Source of the DNA: Pseudomonas hefeiensis
Lineage (GTDB): Bacteria > Pseudomonadota > Gammaproteobacteria > Pseudomonadales > Pseudomonadaceae
Direction of reading: 5' to 3'
DNA length: 64,000 nucleotides
Assembly: GCF_030687835.1 (NCBI RefSeq)
Contig: NZ_CP117449.1
Location: 310,001 to 374,000, forward strand
Below the pieces are notes generated by a model that was not told the origin of the DNA, made no database searches, and was given only the letters and a program-made list of their open reading frames with translations. A program made the translations under genes and the position numbers. Of the stretch, positions 9,802-19,306 are shown in pieces; positions within the stretch are counted from its first letter, which is position 1; every line of letters begins with the position of its first letter.

Positions 9802-10611
9802 TTAAATCTTGGCCGCCGCAGCCGGCGCACGATGATAAGCCAGCCAGATCAGTGCCAGGCCACCAACGATCATTGGCAGGCACAGCAACTGGCCCATGGT
9901 CAGCCAGTTCCAGGCCAGATAGCCGAGTTGGGCGTCTGGTACGCGGACGAACTCAACGATGAAACGGAAGATCCCGTAGAACAGCGCGAACATGCCCGAC
10001 ACCGCCATGGTCGGCCGTGGCTTGCGCGAGAACAGCCACAGGATGGCAAACAGTGCCACGCCTTCGAGCGCGAACTGGTACAGCTGCGAAGGATGACGGG
10101 GTAGCTGCGCCGGGTCGCTGAACGGCGGGAAGACCATCGCCCATGGCACGTCAGTGGCCTTGCCCCATAATTCGGCGTTGATGAAGTTGCCGATGCGCCC
10201 GGCCCCCAGGCCAATCGGCACCATTGGCGCGACGAAGTCCATCAGCTCGAAAAACGACTTGTTGTTGCGTTTGCCGAACCACAGCGCTGCCAGCATCACG
10301 CCGATGAACCCGCCGTGGAACGACATGCCGCCCTTCCAGACTTCGAAAATCAGCGTCGGGTTCGCCAGGTACGCGCTCAGGTCGTAGAACAAGACGTAAC
10401 CCAGGCGTCCGCCGACGATCACGCCCATGGATAGCCAGAACACCAGGTCCGAGAGCTTTTCCTTGTTCCAGGTCGGATCGAAGCGGTTGAGCCGGCTCGA
10501 CGCCAGCAGCCAGGCGCCGCCGATGCCGATCAGGTACATCAGGCCGTACCAGTGGATTTTCAGCGGGCCGATGGCCAGGGCCACCGGATCGATCTGCGGG
10601 TAAGGCAGCAT
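9802..10611 (-). CDS. lgt: prolipoprotein diacylglyceryl transferase
   Basis: 269 residues, a seven-helix inner-membrane enzyme that moves diacylglycerol from phosphatidylglycerol to the lipobox cysteine of lipoproteins. The start [20 protein letters not shown] is typical. The Lgt signature [15 protein letters not shown] is near residues 139-153, and FHGGFIG, carrying the essential His, lies near 100. First gene of the lgt-thyA unit. Its products are needed for the two lipoprotein adaptors encoded at the start of the window, as for all lipoproteins of the cell. Confidence 0.96.
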   Translation of the reverse strand: MLPYPQIDPVALAIGPLKIHWYGLMYLIGIGGAWLLASSRLNRFDPTWNKEKLSDLVFWLSMGVIVGGRLGYVLFYDLSAYLANPTLIFEVWKGGMSFHGGFIGVMLAALWFGKRNNKSFFELMDFVAPMVPIGLGAGRIGNFINAELWGKATDVPWAMVFPPFSDPAQLPRHPSQLYQFALEGVALFAILWLFSRKPRPTMAVSGMFALFYGIFRFIVEFVRVPDAQLGYLAWNWLTMGQLLCLPMIVGGLALIWLAYHRAPAAAAKI

Positions 10612-10679
10612 TGATATTCCTCGTAAACGTCAAAAATATCCGGGCGACGCTGCCACCTCGGGATTAAGCCAGGATTGCG

Positions 10680-11462
10680 TCAGAGCAGAAAACTCAAGCC
10701 CACGCTGAACAGCAAAGCGGCGAACAGCCGTTTGAGCAAGCGCGGTGACAGGCGATGGGCCAGTCGCGCGCCGAAGCGGGCGAAAACCATGCTCGTCAGG
10801 GCGATGCCCAGTAGCGCCGGCAAATAAATAAAACCGAGACTATGGGCCGGCAGCAGCGGATCTTGCCAGCCCAGAATCATGAAACTTAATGCACTGACCA
10901 GCGCAATCGGCAAACCGCAGGCTGATGAAGTTGCCACCGCCTGTTGCATCGGCACGCTGCGCCAGGTCAGGAACGGCACGGTCAGCGAGCCGCCGCCGAT
11001 GCCGAAAATCGCCGAGGCCCAGCCGATCACCGTACCTGCCACGGTCAACCCGGCCTTACCCGGCACCGTGCGGCTGGCCTTGGGCTTGAAGTCCAGGGCC
11101 AGTTGTACGGCGACGACCAAGGCGAACACGCCGATAATTTTTTGCAGGTTCGGGCCGGAAATCGCTTCGGCAGTGACAGCTCCGAAACCGGCACCGATCA
11201 GGATTCCTACGGTCATCCAGGCAAAAATCGGCCAGCGCACCGCGCCTTTACGCTGGTGCTCGCGCACGGCATTGACCGACGTGAAGATGATCGATGCCAG
11301 GGACGTGCCGACCGCCAGGTGCGTCAGCACCAGTGGGTCGAAGCCCTGCAAGGTAAAACTGAACACCAGCACCGGGACGATGATGATCCCGCCACCCACG
11401 CCGAACAGTCCGGCCAGCACGCCGGCACAGGCGCCGAGCAGCAGATAGAGCACAAATTCCAC
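10680..11462 (-). CDS. TSUP (TauE/SafE) family permease
   Basis: About 260 residues from the GTG at 11462, which has GAGG seven bases upstream and begins VEFVLYLLLGACAGVLAGLFG. A longer reading from 11528 adds 22 polar residues with no membrane character and is less likely. Eight or so hydrophobic segments and the Gly-rich GLFGVGGGIIIVPVL motif near the start, repeated in the second half as IFGIGGGSLTVPFL, define the TauE/SafE family of anion or sulfonate exporters. The two-fold internal repeat is clear. The substrate is unknown. It lies 69 bases upstream of lgt on the same strand. Confidence 0.85.
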   Translation of the reverse strand: MEFVLYLLLGACAGVLAGLFGVGGGIIIVPVLVFSFTLQGFDPLVLTHLAVGTSLASIIFTSVNAVREHQRKGAVRWPIFAWMTVGILIGAGFGAVTAEAISGPNLQKIIGVFALVVAVQLALDFKPKASRTVPGKAGLTVAGTVIGWASAIFGIGGGSLTVPFLTWRSVPMQQAVATSSACGLPIALVSALSFMILGWQDPLLPAHSLGFIYLPALLGIALTSMVFARFGARLAHRLSPRLLKRLFAALLFSVGLSFLL

Positions 11463-11584
11463 CAGCGTCCCTCGCCCATCCTCGAAACAAGAGCGGCATG
11501 GTAACGGATCCATGGCCCTGGGCTCCACTTAAGGCGATGGATGCGTCAGTGATGTATGGGTAGAGTGGCTAATGATTACTGTCC

Positions 11585-11718
11585 CTGTGGCGAGGGGATT
11601 TATCCCCGCTGGGCTGCGTAGCAGCCCTAAAACCTGGGAACTCGGTGTACCGGGTTGATCGAGTTGAAAGTTTTGGGGCTACTTCGTAGCCCAGCGGGGA
11701 TAAATCCCCTCGCCACAA
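11585..11718. repeat. Long inverted repeat (GGGGATTTATCCCC family), copy 1
   Basis: About 134 bases. Outer arms TGTGGCGAGGGGATTTATCC and its complement, with inner arms GCTGGGCTGCGTAGCAGCCC and GGGGCTACTTCGTAGCCCAGC, frame a ~45-base unique centre. Each half carries GGGGATTTATCCCC, itself a hairpin. Unusually it lies between divergent genes (the TSUP permease and the NRDE gene). Three further copies occur in the window. Confidence 0.9.
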
Positions 11719-11761
11719 AAAGCAGTGTTGCTCAGCTCCATTTCTTACACAGGACAACCTG

Positions 11762-12508
11762 ATGTGCCTGATCGTATTTGCCTGGCGACCCGGCCACGCC
11801 CGGCCGCTGATCGTGGCGGCCAACCGCGACGAGTTCTACGCGCGTCCGACCTTGCCCTTGGCGCAATGGCCTGACGCCCCTGATGTCCATGCCGGTCGCG
11901 ATCTGGAGGCCGGGGGCACCTGGCTTGGCGTCGGTGCCGATGGCCGCTTCGCTGCCCTGACCAACATTCGCGACCCGGGACAATCGCCCGGCTTCAAGTC
12001 CCGGGGTGAGTTGGTGGCGCGATTTCTGAGCGGAAATAGTTCAATTGCCGATTATTTGAGCGAAGTGGTGCCCCGTGCCGGTGAGTACGGCGGGTTCAAC
12101 TTGCTGTTGGGCGACGGCACCGAACTGTGGCACCACAACGCCCGCGATGCCCGGCCACAGAGGCTGGCCGAAGGTGTCTACGGCTTGTCGAACGCCGGGT
12201 TGAATACACCATGGCCCAAGCTGCTCAAGGCCCGGGCGGCGCTGGGTGAGGTACTGGATGACCCGCAGCCCCAGGCCCTGTTGACGCTGTTGAACGACCC
12301 GCAGCCTGCCCCGGTAGCCGAACTGCCGGACACCGGCGTGGGACTGGCGACCGAGACACTGTTGTCGAGTGTGTTCATCGCCAGTCCTGCTTACGGGACA
12401 CGAGCGAGTACCGCGCTGATTGTCCATGCCGATGGGACGCGGCATTTGGTCGAGCGCAGTTACGGGCCGCTTGGGGGGCATTTGGGGGAGGTGGAGTTCA
12501 AGGTTTAG
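11762..12508 (+). CDS. NRDE (TANGO2-like) family protein
   Basis: 248 residues beginning MCLIVFAWRPGHARPLIVAA with the family-defining NRDE at residues 21-24 and Cys2. The NRDE/TANGO2 family has an N-terminal-nucleophile-like fold; some members are linked to heme trafficking or lipid homeostasis, but the bacterial role is unsettled. Length and motif are complete. AGGACAACC precedes the ATG. It lies beside ptsP-rppH, a neighbourhood I recall from P. aeruginosa. Confidence 0.85.
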   Translation: MCLIVFAWRPGHARPLIVAANRDEFYARPTLPLAQWPDAPDVHAGRDLEAGGTWLGVGADGRFAALTNIRDPGQSPGFKSRGELVARFLSGNSSIADYLSEVVPRAGEYGGFNLLLGDGTELWHHNARDARPQRLAEGVYGLSNAGLNTPWPKLLKARAALGEVLDDPQPQALLTLLNDPQPAPVAELPDTGVGLATETLLSSVFIASPAYGTRASTALIVHADGTRHLVERSYGPLGGHLGEVEFKV

Positions 12509-12528
12509 TTTTGTGGTGTTTGTGCCGG

Positions 12529-12629
12529 CCCCTTCGCGAGCAAGCCCGCTCCCACAGTGGATTTGGTCGTTCACAAAATATGTGGTCACCGAAGATCTAC
12601 TGTGGGAGCGGGCTTGCTCGCGAAAGGGG
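12529..12629. repeat. REP pair (GAGCGGGCTTGCTCGCGA variant), NRDE/ptsP
   Basis: Two near-perfect inverted arms, 12529-12558 and 12599-12629, each with CCCCTTCGCGAGCAAGCCCG or its complement, separated by about 40 bases. A sequence variant of the main REP family, between convergent genes. Confidence 0.9.
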
Positions 12630-12639
12630 CGCCGCAGAT

Positions 12640-14919
12640 TCAGAGTGTTTTGTTCGAAGCCGGATTGATCATCCGCGCCAACCCAAGGTTCTTCAGCGCC
12701 AGTTGCAGGGAGCTGTGGATCACCTGCGGGTTATCGATCGTCATCACTTCGGCCAACAATTCCTGGGCCTTGCTGAGGTTGATCTGACGCAGCATCCACT
12801 TCACTTTCGGCAGGTTGGTGGCGTTCATCGACAGGCTGTCAAAGCCCATTGCCATCAGCAGCACCGCCGCCGCCGGGTCACCCGCCATTTCGCCGCAGAT
12901 GCTCACCGGCTTGCCTTCGGCATGGGCGTCGCGTACCACGTTCTGCAGGGCTTGCAGCACCGCCGGGTGCAGATAGTCGTACAGGTCGGCGACCCGCGGA
13001 TTGTTGCGGTCCACGGCCAGCAAGTATTGGGTCAGGTCGTTGGAGCCGACCGACAGGAAGTCTACCTGTCGCGCCAGTTCCTTGGTCTGGTAAACCGCCG
13101 CCGGAATCTCGATCATCACGCCAACCGGCGGCATCGGCACGTCGGTGCCTTCGTCGCGTACTTCGCCCCAGGCCCGGTGGATCAGGTGCAAGGCTTCTTC
13201 CAGCTCATGGGTGCCGGAAATCATCGGCAGCAGGATGCGCAGGTTATTCAGACCTTCGCTGGCCTTGAGCATGGCGCGGGCCTGGACCAGGAAGATTTCC
13301 GGGTGGTCCAGCGTCACGCGTATCCCGCGCCAGCCAAGGAACGGGTTGTCTTCCTTGATGGGGAAGTAGGACAGGGATTTGTCCCCGCCGATGTCCAGGC
13401 TGCGCATGGTCACCGGTTGCGGATGGAATGCGGCCAATTGTTCGCGATAGATCGCCAGCTGTTCCTTTTCGCTGGGGAAGCGCTGGTTGATCATGAAGGG
13501 CACTTCGGTGCGGTACAGGCCCACGCCCTCGGCGCCGCGCTTCTGCGCCCGGGCCACGTCGGCCAGCAGGCCGGTGTTGACCCACAGCGGCATGCGGTGG
13601 CCGTCGAGTGTCACGCAAGGCAAGTCCCGCAGCGCATCCAGGCCCAGGGACAGTTGCTTTTCTTCCTCCACCACATCGGCAAACTGCTTGCGCAGCAATT
13701 CGGTGGGGTTGGTGTAGACCTCGCCGTGGTAGCCGTCGACGATCATCTGGATGCCGTCGACCTTTGAATACGGCAGGTCCACCACGCCCATGACCGTCGG
13801 AATGCCCATGGCACGAGCCAGGATCGCGACGTGGGAGTTGCCCGAACCCAATACCGAGACCAGGCCCGCGAGCTTGCCTTCAGGCACCTCGCCGAGCATG
13901 GCCGGGGTCAATTCTTCGCTGATCAGGATGGTGTTATCGGGATAGACGAGGGTCTGCTGACGCTCCTGTTGCAAGTAGGCCAGCAGCCGGCGGCCGAGGT
14001 CCTTGACGTCGGAGGCGCGCTCGCGCAGGTAGGCGTCGTCCATCAGTTCGAAACGGTTGACGTGGTCGGTCACCACCTGGCGCAACGCACCCTGGGCCCA
14101 CTGACCGGTCTTGATGACCGTGGTCACCTCGCTGCCCAAGGAGGCGTCGTCGAGCATCATCAGGTAAACGTCGAACAGCGCGCGCTCTTCAGGGCGCAGT
14201 TGCGTCGCCAGTTTCGCCGACAGCGCGCGCATGTCGGCCCGCACGCCCTCGATGGCCGTCTTGAACAGGCCCAATTCGGCGGGAATGTCGACAATGGTCT
14301 TGTCCGGCACTACATCGAGGTCGGCGGGCGGCAACATGACCACCGCCGTACCCACTGCCGCGCCCGGTGAGCCTGGCACGCCGACGAACTTGGCTTCCTG
14401 GATGCCCTTGCCCTGGCGGCCCAGGCCGCTGATCGAGCCGGTGGCTTCGGCGTGGGCGATAACCCCGGCCAATTGCGCGCTCATGGTCACGAGGAAGGCT
14501 TCTTCACCTTCGTCGAACTGGCGACGCTCCTTTTGCTGGATGACCAGCACGCCGACGACTCGGCGGTGGTGGATGATCGGCGCCCCGAGGAATGAGGCGT
14601 AGCGCTCTTCGCCGGTCTCGGCAAAATAGCGATAGCGCGGGTGATCCGCGGCATTTTCGAGGTTCAGGGGTTCTTCGCGCGTGCCGACCAGGCCGACCAG
14701 ACCTTCATTGGGTGCCATGCTGACCTTGCCAATCGAGCGCTTGTTCAAGCCCTCGGTGGCCATCAGCACAAAACGGTTGGTCTCGGGGTCCAGCAGATAG
14801 ACCGAGCAGACCTGGCTGCCCATGGCCTCTTTGACGCGCAATACAATAATCCCCAACGCCGCCTTGAGATCCTTGGCGGAGTTAACTTCCTGGACGATCT
14901 TGCGCAGCGTATTGAGCAT
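12640..14919 (-). CDS. ptsP: PTS-Ntr enzyme I (phosphoenolpyruvate-protein phosphotransferase)
   Basis: 759 residues. An N-terminal GAF domain (about 1-165) is followed by the enzyme I body: HPr-binding and phosphohistidine region with GSGNSHVAILARAMGIPTVM (active His363), then the PEP-binding barrel with VGLYRTEVPFM, RSLDIGGDKSLSYF and SVGSNDLTQYLLAVDRNN. It takes phosphate from PEP and passes it to NPr (PtsO) and then PtsN, a regulatory chain tied to nitrogen status, potassium and, in pseudomonads, polymer and virulence control. Its start lies just downstream of rppH (22-base gap), the conserved rppH-ptsP pair. Confidence 0.95.
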   Translation of the reverse strand: MLNTLRKIVQEVNSAKDLKAALGIIVLRVKEAMGSQVCSVYLLDPETNRFVLMATEGLNKRSIGKVSMAPNEGLVGLVGTREEPLNLENAADHPRYRYFAETGEERYASFLGAPIIHHRRVVGVLVIQQKERRQFDEGEEAFLVTMSAQLAGVIAHAEATGSISGLGRQGKGIQEAKFVGVPGSPGAAVGTAVVMLPPADLDVVPDKTIVDIPAELGLFKTAIEGVRADMRALSAKLATQLRPEERALFDVYLMMLDDASLGSEVTTVIKTGQWAQGALRQVVTDHVNRFELMDDAYLRERASDVKDLGRRLLAYLQQERQQTLVYPDNTILISEELTPAMLGEVPEGKLAGLVSVLGSGNSHVAILARAMGIPTVMGVVDLPYSKVDGIQMIVDGYHGEVYTNPTELLRKQFADVVEEEKQLSLGLDALRDLPCVTLDGHRMPLWVNTGLLADVARAQKRGAEGVGLYRTEVPFMINQRFPSEKEQLAIYREQLAAFHPQPVTMRSLDIGGDKSLSYFPIKEDNPFLGWRGIRVTLDHPEIFLVQARAMLKASEGLNNLRILLPMISGTHELEEALHLIHRAWGEVRDEGTDVPMPPVGVMIEIPAAVYQTKELARQVDFLSVGSNDLTQYLLAVDRNNPRVADLYDYLHPAVLQALQNVVRDAHAEGKPVSICGEMAGDPAAAVLLMAMGFDSLSMNATNLPKVKWMLRQINLSKAQELLAEVMTIDNPQVIHSSLQLALKNLGLARMINPASNKTL

Positions 14920-14941
14920 GGCTCGGGGTCGAACTCCGTCG

Positions 14942-15421
14942 TCAGTCGCGCGTCAGCAGGCGCGGGGCAAGCTCTTTGAGGGCGCGTCGGTAGACCTCGC
15001 GCTTGAATGTCACCACCTGGCCCAACGGATACCAATAACTGACCCAGCGCCAGCCATCGAACTCCGGTTTACCGGTCAAATCCATCCGCACCCGCTGCTC
15101 GTTGGAGATCAGGCGCAGGAGAAACCATTTCTGCTTCTGGCCGATGCACAGCGGCTGGCTATGCGTTCTGACCAGGCGTTGCGGCAAACGATAACGCAAC
15201 CAGCCCCGGGTGCAGGCGAGTATTTCGACATCTTCTCGCTCAAGCCCCACTTCTTCGTTCAACTCGCGGTACAAGGCCTCTTCGGGCGTCTCCTGAGGGT
15301 TGATCCCTCCCTGGGGAAACTGCCAGGCGTCTTGATTGATACGGCGAGCCCATAGCACCTGCCCTGCATCATTCGTAAGAATGATCCCCACATTGGGTCG
15401 GAAACCATCGGGATCGATCAC
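14942..15421 (-). CDS. rppH: RNA pyrophosphohydrolase
   Basis: 159 residues from the GTG at 15421 (GAGG eight bases upstream), giving the canonical (M)[20 protein letters not shown] reading from 15481 adds 20 residues that do not match the family. The Nudix box [20 protein letters not shown] (from residue 38, continuing VGL) is complete. The enzyme removes pyrophosphate from the 5' triphosphate end of mRNAs, starting RNase E decay. Upstream of ptsP, probably one operon. Confidence 0.95.
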   Translation of the reverse strand: MIDPDGFRPNVGIILTNDAGQVLWARRINQDAWQFPQGGINPQETPEEALYRELNEEVGLEREDVEILACTRGWLRYRLPQRLVRTHSQPLCIGQKQKWFLLRLISNEQRVRMDLTGKPEFDGWRWVSYWYPLGQVVTFKREVYRRALKELAPRLLTRD

Positions 15422-15564
15422 GGCAACAACCTCGCAAACGCATGTCGCCGCATTGTTCCACAAAGGTTGTGAAAGCAGCAACGAGCCCGCCTACCTTATG
15501 TGCACTCTTGTGAAAAGTCCGTATTCTGGACGCCTTTCTTCAGATTCTTCAGCGAGTAACTGCA

Positions 15565-16221
15565 ATGCGGCTGGCTTTATTCGACTTGGACAACACCTTG
15601 CTGGGCGGCGACAGCGACCACGCCTGGGGCGATTACCTGTGTGAGCGCGGCTTCCTCGACGCCGTTACGTACAAGGCGCGCAATGACGAGTTCTATCAGG
15701 ATTAACTGGCCGGCAAGCTCGACAACGCCGAGTACCTGAATTTTTGCCTGGAAATCCTTGGCCGCACGGAGATGGAGGTGCTGGCACAGTGGCATCTGGA
15801 CTACATGCGCGACTGCATCGAACCGATTGTGTTGCCCCAGGCAATCGAGCTGTTGAGTAAACACCGTGAGGCCGGCGACAAGCTGGTGATTATCACCGCC
15901 ACCAATCGCTTCGTCACCGGACCTATCGCTGAGCGCCTGGGCGTCGAAACCCTGATCGCCACCGAGTGCGAAATGATCGACGGGCGCTACAGCGGGCGCA
16001 GTACCGACATTCCGTGTTTTCGCGAGGGCAAGGTGATGCGGCTCAATCGTTGGCTGGAGGAGACTGGCCATTCGCTGGATGGCAGTTACTTCTACAGTGA
16101 CTCGATGAATGACCTGTCGCTGCTGGAAGTGGTGACCCATCCGGTGGCCGTGGATCCGGACCCGAACCTCAGGGCCGAAGCCCAGAAGCGGGGTTGGCCG
16201 GTGATTTCGTTGCGCGATTGA
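15565..16221 (+). pseudogene. HAD-IB phosphatase (SerB-like) gene with in-frame stop at codon 47
   Basis: The open frame begins [20 protein letters not shown] with the HAD motif D7-L-D9 and stops at TAA 15703-15705 after NDEFYQD. The same frame then continues without interruption ([20 protein letters not shown]) to 16221, including motif III and motif IV ([13 protein letters not shown]). Full length would be 218 residues, the usual size of this family. One base change from TAT or TAC (Tyr) to TAA explains the break. The C-terminal part could restart at the ATG at 15772 but would lack the catalytic aspartates. Either a true nonsense mutation or a base-call error. Confidence 0.85.
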
Positions 16222-16333
16222 CTGTGGGAGCAAGGCTTGCCCGCGATAGCTGTGGGAGCAAGGCTTGCCCGCGATGGGCTTTACGCGATGCAAAGGTACT
16301 GATGCCAATCGCGAGCAAGCCTTGCTCCAACAG
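16222..16333. repeat. REP cluster with a tandem 28-base duplication
   Basis: Two directly repeated units CTGTGGGAGCAAGGCTTGCC... at 16222-16249 and 16250-16277 sit head to tail, followed by an inverted unit at 16307-16333 in which CCCAC has become CCAAC. It starts immediately after the TGA of the HAD gene. Direct tandem duplication of the unit is unlike the usual inverted pair. Confidence 0.85.
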
Positions 16334-16341
16334 ACTGTGTA

Positions 16342-16767
16342 TTAAACCGGCTTGGCCCCCATCAATCCCGCAATGGCGATAAAGCAGACAAAACTGAACA
16401 GCGCCAAAGCAAAGGTCAATTTCCCGTTACCTCCTGGCGCCTTGCGCAGTTTATTCAACCGCACCAATAACCAGAACCCCGCCAGCGCCGCCACGGTGTA
16501 GAGCACACTGGAAGCCAGCAACCAGGTCTGCCCCAGCGGCCAGCCGATCTGATGCACCATCCACCACCCCGTGAACGGCAGGCTCACCAAGGCAAGGGCC
16601 ATCACCAGCCAGACAAACACCCGCGGGCGTTGCAGCGTGCGTGCGGCCGCCGTGGCATCGCCGTTACGGCGCGTCCTCCAGACCCAGATGGCCAGCCCCA
16701 GGGCACCCGCCAAGAGCAATACCGTGGCGACGACATGAGCGATCTTCAGCGCGGTTAACGTTTCCAT
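16342..16767 (-). CDS. DUF2269-type small membrane protein
   Basis: 141 residues with four hydrophobic segments (about 8-28, 50-68, 80-102, 115-135). The first contains a histidine (KIAHVVATVLLLAGALGLAI). The pattern fits DUF2269 integral membrane proteins, some of which resemble cytochrome-b-like four-helix proteins. No function can be assigned. It is a single gene between a REP cluster and the end of ilvA on the same strand. Confidence 0.7.
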   Translation of the reverse strand: METLTALKIAHVVATVLLLAGALGLAIWVWRTRRNGDATAAARTLQRPRVFVWLVMALALVSLPFTGWWMVHQIGWPLGQTWLLASSVLYTVAALAGFWLLVRLNKLRKAPGGNGKLTFALALFSFVCFIAIAGLMGAKPV

Positions 16768-16809
16768 CGTTGGATTTCCTTGAGTCTTGCGGGCCAGTCT
16801 AGCTCTGCT

Positions 16810-18324
16810 TTAGCCCAGGAACAGCTGATAGGCCGGGTTATCGCTTTCATCCCAGTACGGGTAGCCGATTTCTTCCAGGGCTGCCGGTACCAGATGACGT
16901 TCTTCGTGCGGTACTTGCAATCCCGCCACCACACGACCATCCGCCGCACCATGGTTGCGGTAGTGGAACATTGAGATATTCCAGCGTCCGCCCAGCTTAT
17001 TGAGGAAGTTGAACAGCGCCCCCGGACGCTCCGGGAATTCGAAGCGCAGCACGACTTCGTCGATGACGTGGGCCGCATGCCCGCCCACCATGTGGCGAAT
17101 GTGCAGTTTGGCCAGTTCGTTGTCGGTCAGGTCCACCACCGGGAAGCCTTGCTCGGTCAGGCTGGAGATCAGCGCGCTGCGCGGGTCGTTTTCCGGGTGC
17201 GTCTGCACGCCCACGAAGATGTGCGCTTCGCTGCCGGTGTTGTAGCGATAGTTGAATTCGGTGATCTGGCGCTTGCCGACGGCTTCGCAGAAGGCCTTGA
17301 AGCTGCCCGGCTTCTCGGGAATGGTCACCGCGATGATCGCCTCGCGGCCTTCGCCCAGCTCGGCGCGCTCGGCCACATGGCGCAAGCGGTCGAAATTGAC
17401 GTTGGCGCCGGAGTCGATGGCTACCAGGGTCTGCCCGCTGATGCCGCGCGACTCGACATATTTCTTGATCCCGGCCACGCCCAAGGCGCCGGCAGGTTCG
17501 GTGATCGAGCGGGTATCGTCGTAGATATCCTTGATGGCCGCGCAGATTTCGTCGGTGCTGACGGTGATGACTTCATCCACGTAGTGCTTGCAGATGTCGA
17601 AGGTGTGCTGGCCGATCTGCGCCACGGCAACGCCGTCGGCAAACAGTCCCACCGTTGGCAGCACCACCCGCTCTCCGGCAGCCATGGCGGCTTGCAGGCA
17701 ATTGGAGTCGTCCGGCTCGACGCCGATCACCTTGATCTCTGGTCGCAGGTATTTCACGTAGGCCGCGATCCCGGCGATCAGCCCGCCGCCGCCCACCGGG
17801 ACGAAAATCGCATCCAGACGGCCCGGATGCTGGCGCAGGATCTCCATCGCCACTGTGCCCTGCCCGGCAATGGTGTGGGGATCGTCATACGGGTGAATGT
17901 AGACGTAGCCCTTTTCGTCGACCAGTTTCAGTGAATAGGCCAGGGCTTCGGGGAACGAGTCGCCATGTAGCACCACTTTGCCGCCACGGGAACGTACGCC
18001 TTCGACTTTGATTTCCGGAGTGGTCTTGGGCATCACGATGGTGGCTTTGACCCCCAGCACCTTGGCCGCCAGGGCCAGGCCCTGGGCGTGATTGCCCGCC
18101 GAAGCCGTGACCACGCCGCGTGCGCGCTCTTCGTCGCTGAGCTGGGTCAGCTTGTTGTAGGCGCCGCGAATCTTGAATGAGAACACCGGCTGCAAGTCTT
18201 CGCGCTTAAGCCAGATGTTGTTGCCCAGCCGCTCGGAGAGCTGGCGGGCAGTCTGCAATGGGGTTTCTACGGCAACGTCGTAAACGCGCGAGGTGAGGAT
18301 CTTTTTGACGTACTGTTCAAGCAT
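16810..18324 (-). CDS. ilvA: threonine ammonia-lyase, biosynthetic
   Basis: 504 residues. The catalytic PLP domain (about 1-325) has the Schiff-base lysine in PVFSFKIRGAYNK (Lys51), the PLP phosphate loop VPVGGGGLIAGIA, and TASAGNHAQGLA. Two ACT-like regulatory modules fill the C-terminal third (about 330-504; KPGSFKAFCEAVGKR and RPGALFNFLNKLGG), so isoleucine feedback control is expected. It deaminates threonine to 2-oxobutanoate, the first committed step to isoleucine. Divergent from rpiA. Confidence 0.95.
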   Translation of the reverse strand: MLEQYVKKILTSRVYDVAVETPLQTARQLSERLGNNIWLKREDLQPVFSFKIRGAYNKLTQLSDEERARGVVTASAGNHAQGLALAAKVLGVKATIVMPKTTPEIKVEGVRSRGGKVVLHGDSFPEALAYSLKLVDEKGYVYIHPYDDPHTIAGQGTVAMEILRQHPGRLDAIFVPVGGGGLIAGIAAYVKYLRPEIKVIGVEPDDSNCLQAAMAAGERVVLPTVGLFADGVAVAQIGQHTFDICKHYVDEVITVSTDEICAAIKDIYDDTRSITEPAGALGVAGIKKYVESRGISGQTLVAIDSGANVNFDRLRHVAERAELGEGREAIIAVTIPEKPGSFKAFCEAVGKRQITEFNYRYNTGSEAHIFVGVQTHPENDPRSALISSLTEQGFPVVDLTDNELAKLHIRHMVGGHAAHVIDEVVLRFEFPERPGALFNFLNKLGGRWNISMFHYRNHGAADGRVVAGLQVPHEERHLVPAALEEIGYPYWDESDNPAYQLFLG

Positions 18325-18461
18325 CGGAAAGCATCACTGAGCGGGTTGGGCAGGGCCAAGGAGTCTAACCCGGCTTTTGGCTGGGCGACCACACGAATCC
18401 CAAGGTTTTGTTGGGTTATACTCGCGCCCCTCTTTACTTCCCGCCCGCTTTCGGAGCCCGC

Positions 18462-19133
18462 ATGACCCAGGATCAACTCAAACAGGCCGTGGCCCAGGCT
18501 GCTGTCGACCTCATCCTCCCGAAACTGGATGACAAGAGCATCGTTGGGGTCGGCACCGGCTCGACGGCCAATTGCTTCATCGACGCACTGGCACAGCACA
18601 AAGGCGCGTTCGATGGCGCGGTCGCCAGTTCCGAAGCCACCGCCGCGCGCCTGAAGGGCCACGGGATCCCGGTCTATGAGCTCAACACCGTGAGCGATCT
18701 GGAGTTCTATATTGACGGCGCCGATGAAAGCGACGCGCACCTGAACCTGATCAAGGGCGGCGGCGCGGCCCTGACCCGCGAGAAGATTGTCGCGGCCGTG
18801 GCCAAGACCTTCATCTGCATCGCCGACGCCAGCAAACTGGTACCAGTGCTCGGTGCGTTCCCGCTGCCGGTGGAAGTCATTCCGATGGCCCGCAGCCACG
18901 TGGCCCGCCAATTGGTGAAGCTGGGCGGCGACCCGGTATATCGCGAAGGCGTGCTGACCGATAACGGCAACATTATCCTGGATGTCCATAACCTGCAGAT
19001 CACCAACCCGGTGGAACTGGAAAGCCAGATCAACGCCATCGTCGGCGTGGTCACCAATGGTTTGTTCGCTGCTCGCCCGGCGGATGTGTTGCTGCTGGGT
19101 ACTCCTGAAGGGGTGAAGACCCTTAATGCTTGA
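18462..19133 (+). CDS. rpiA: ribose-5-phosphate isomerase A
   Basis: 223 residues from the ATG at 18462 (CGGAG upstream). A longer frame from 18408 begins inside the promoter region and is rejected. The motifs [21 protein letters not shown] and [15 protein letters not shown] contain the substrate loop, the catalytic Asp residues and the Lys/Glu pair. It interconverts ribose 5-phosphate and ribulose 5-phosphate in the pentose phosphate pathway. The ilvA/rpiA divergent pair is conserved in Pseudomonas as I recall. Confidence 0.96.
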   Translation: MTQDQLKQAVAQAAVDLILPKLDDKSIVGVGTGSTANCFIDALAQHKGAFDGAVASSEATAARLKGHGIPVYELNTVSDLEFYIDGADESDAHLNLIKGGGAALTREKIVAAVAKTFICIADASKLVPVLGAFPLPVEVIPMARSHVARQLVKLGGDPVYREGVLTDNGNIILDVHNLQITNPVELESQINAIVGVVTNGLFAARPADVLLLGTPEGVKTLNA

Positions 19134-19156
19134 TCCGGTGGGATGACTGACGCAGT

Positions 19157-19292
19157 TGTGGCGAGGGGATTTATCCCCGCTGGGCTGCGTAGCAGCCCTG
19201 AAACCTGACTTTTCGGTGTCTCAGATAGGATGAGTTTCCTTGCTTGATTGGGGTTGCTTCGCAACCCGACGGGGATAAATCCCCTCGCCACA
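19157..19292. repeat. Long inverted repeat (GGGGATTTATCCCC family), copy 2
   Basis: Outer arms TGTGGCGAGGGGATTTATCC and complement, inner GCTGGGCTGCGTAGCAGCCC versus GGGTTGCTTCGCAACCCGAC, with a ~60-base centre. The right inner arm has diverged from the left (mismatched stem). It lies between convergent rpiA and the SdiA-regulated-domain gene. Confidence 0.9.
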
Positions 19293-19306
19293 GGGTTCAT
19301 TTTCGA

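Noticed and set aside
12511..13767. 418-codon plus-strand frame opposite ptsP
   Set aside because: Starts in a REP pair and is a shadow of ptsP.
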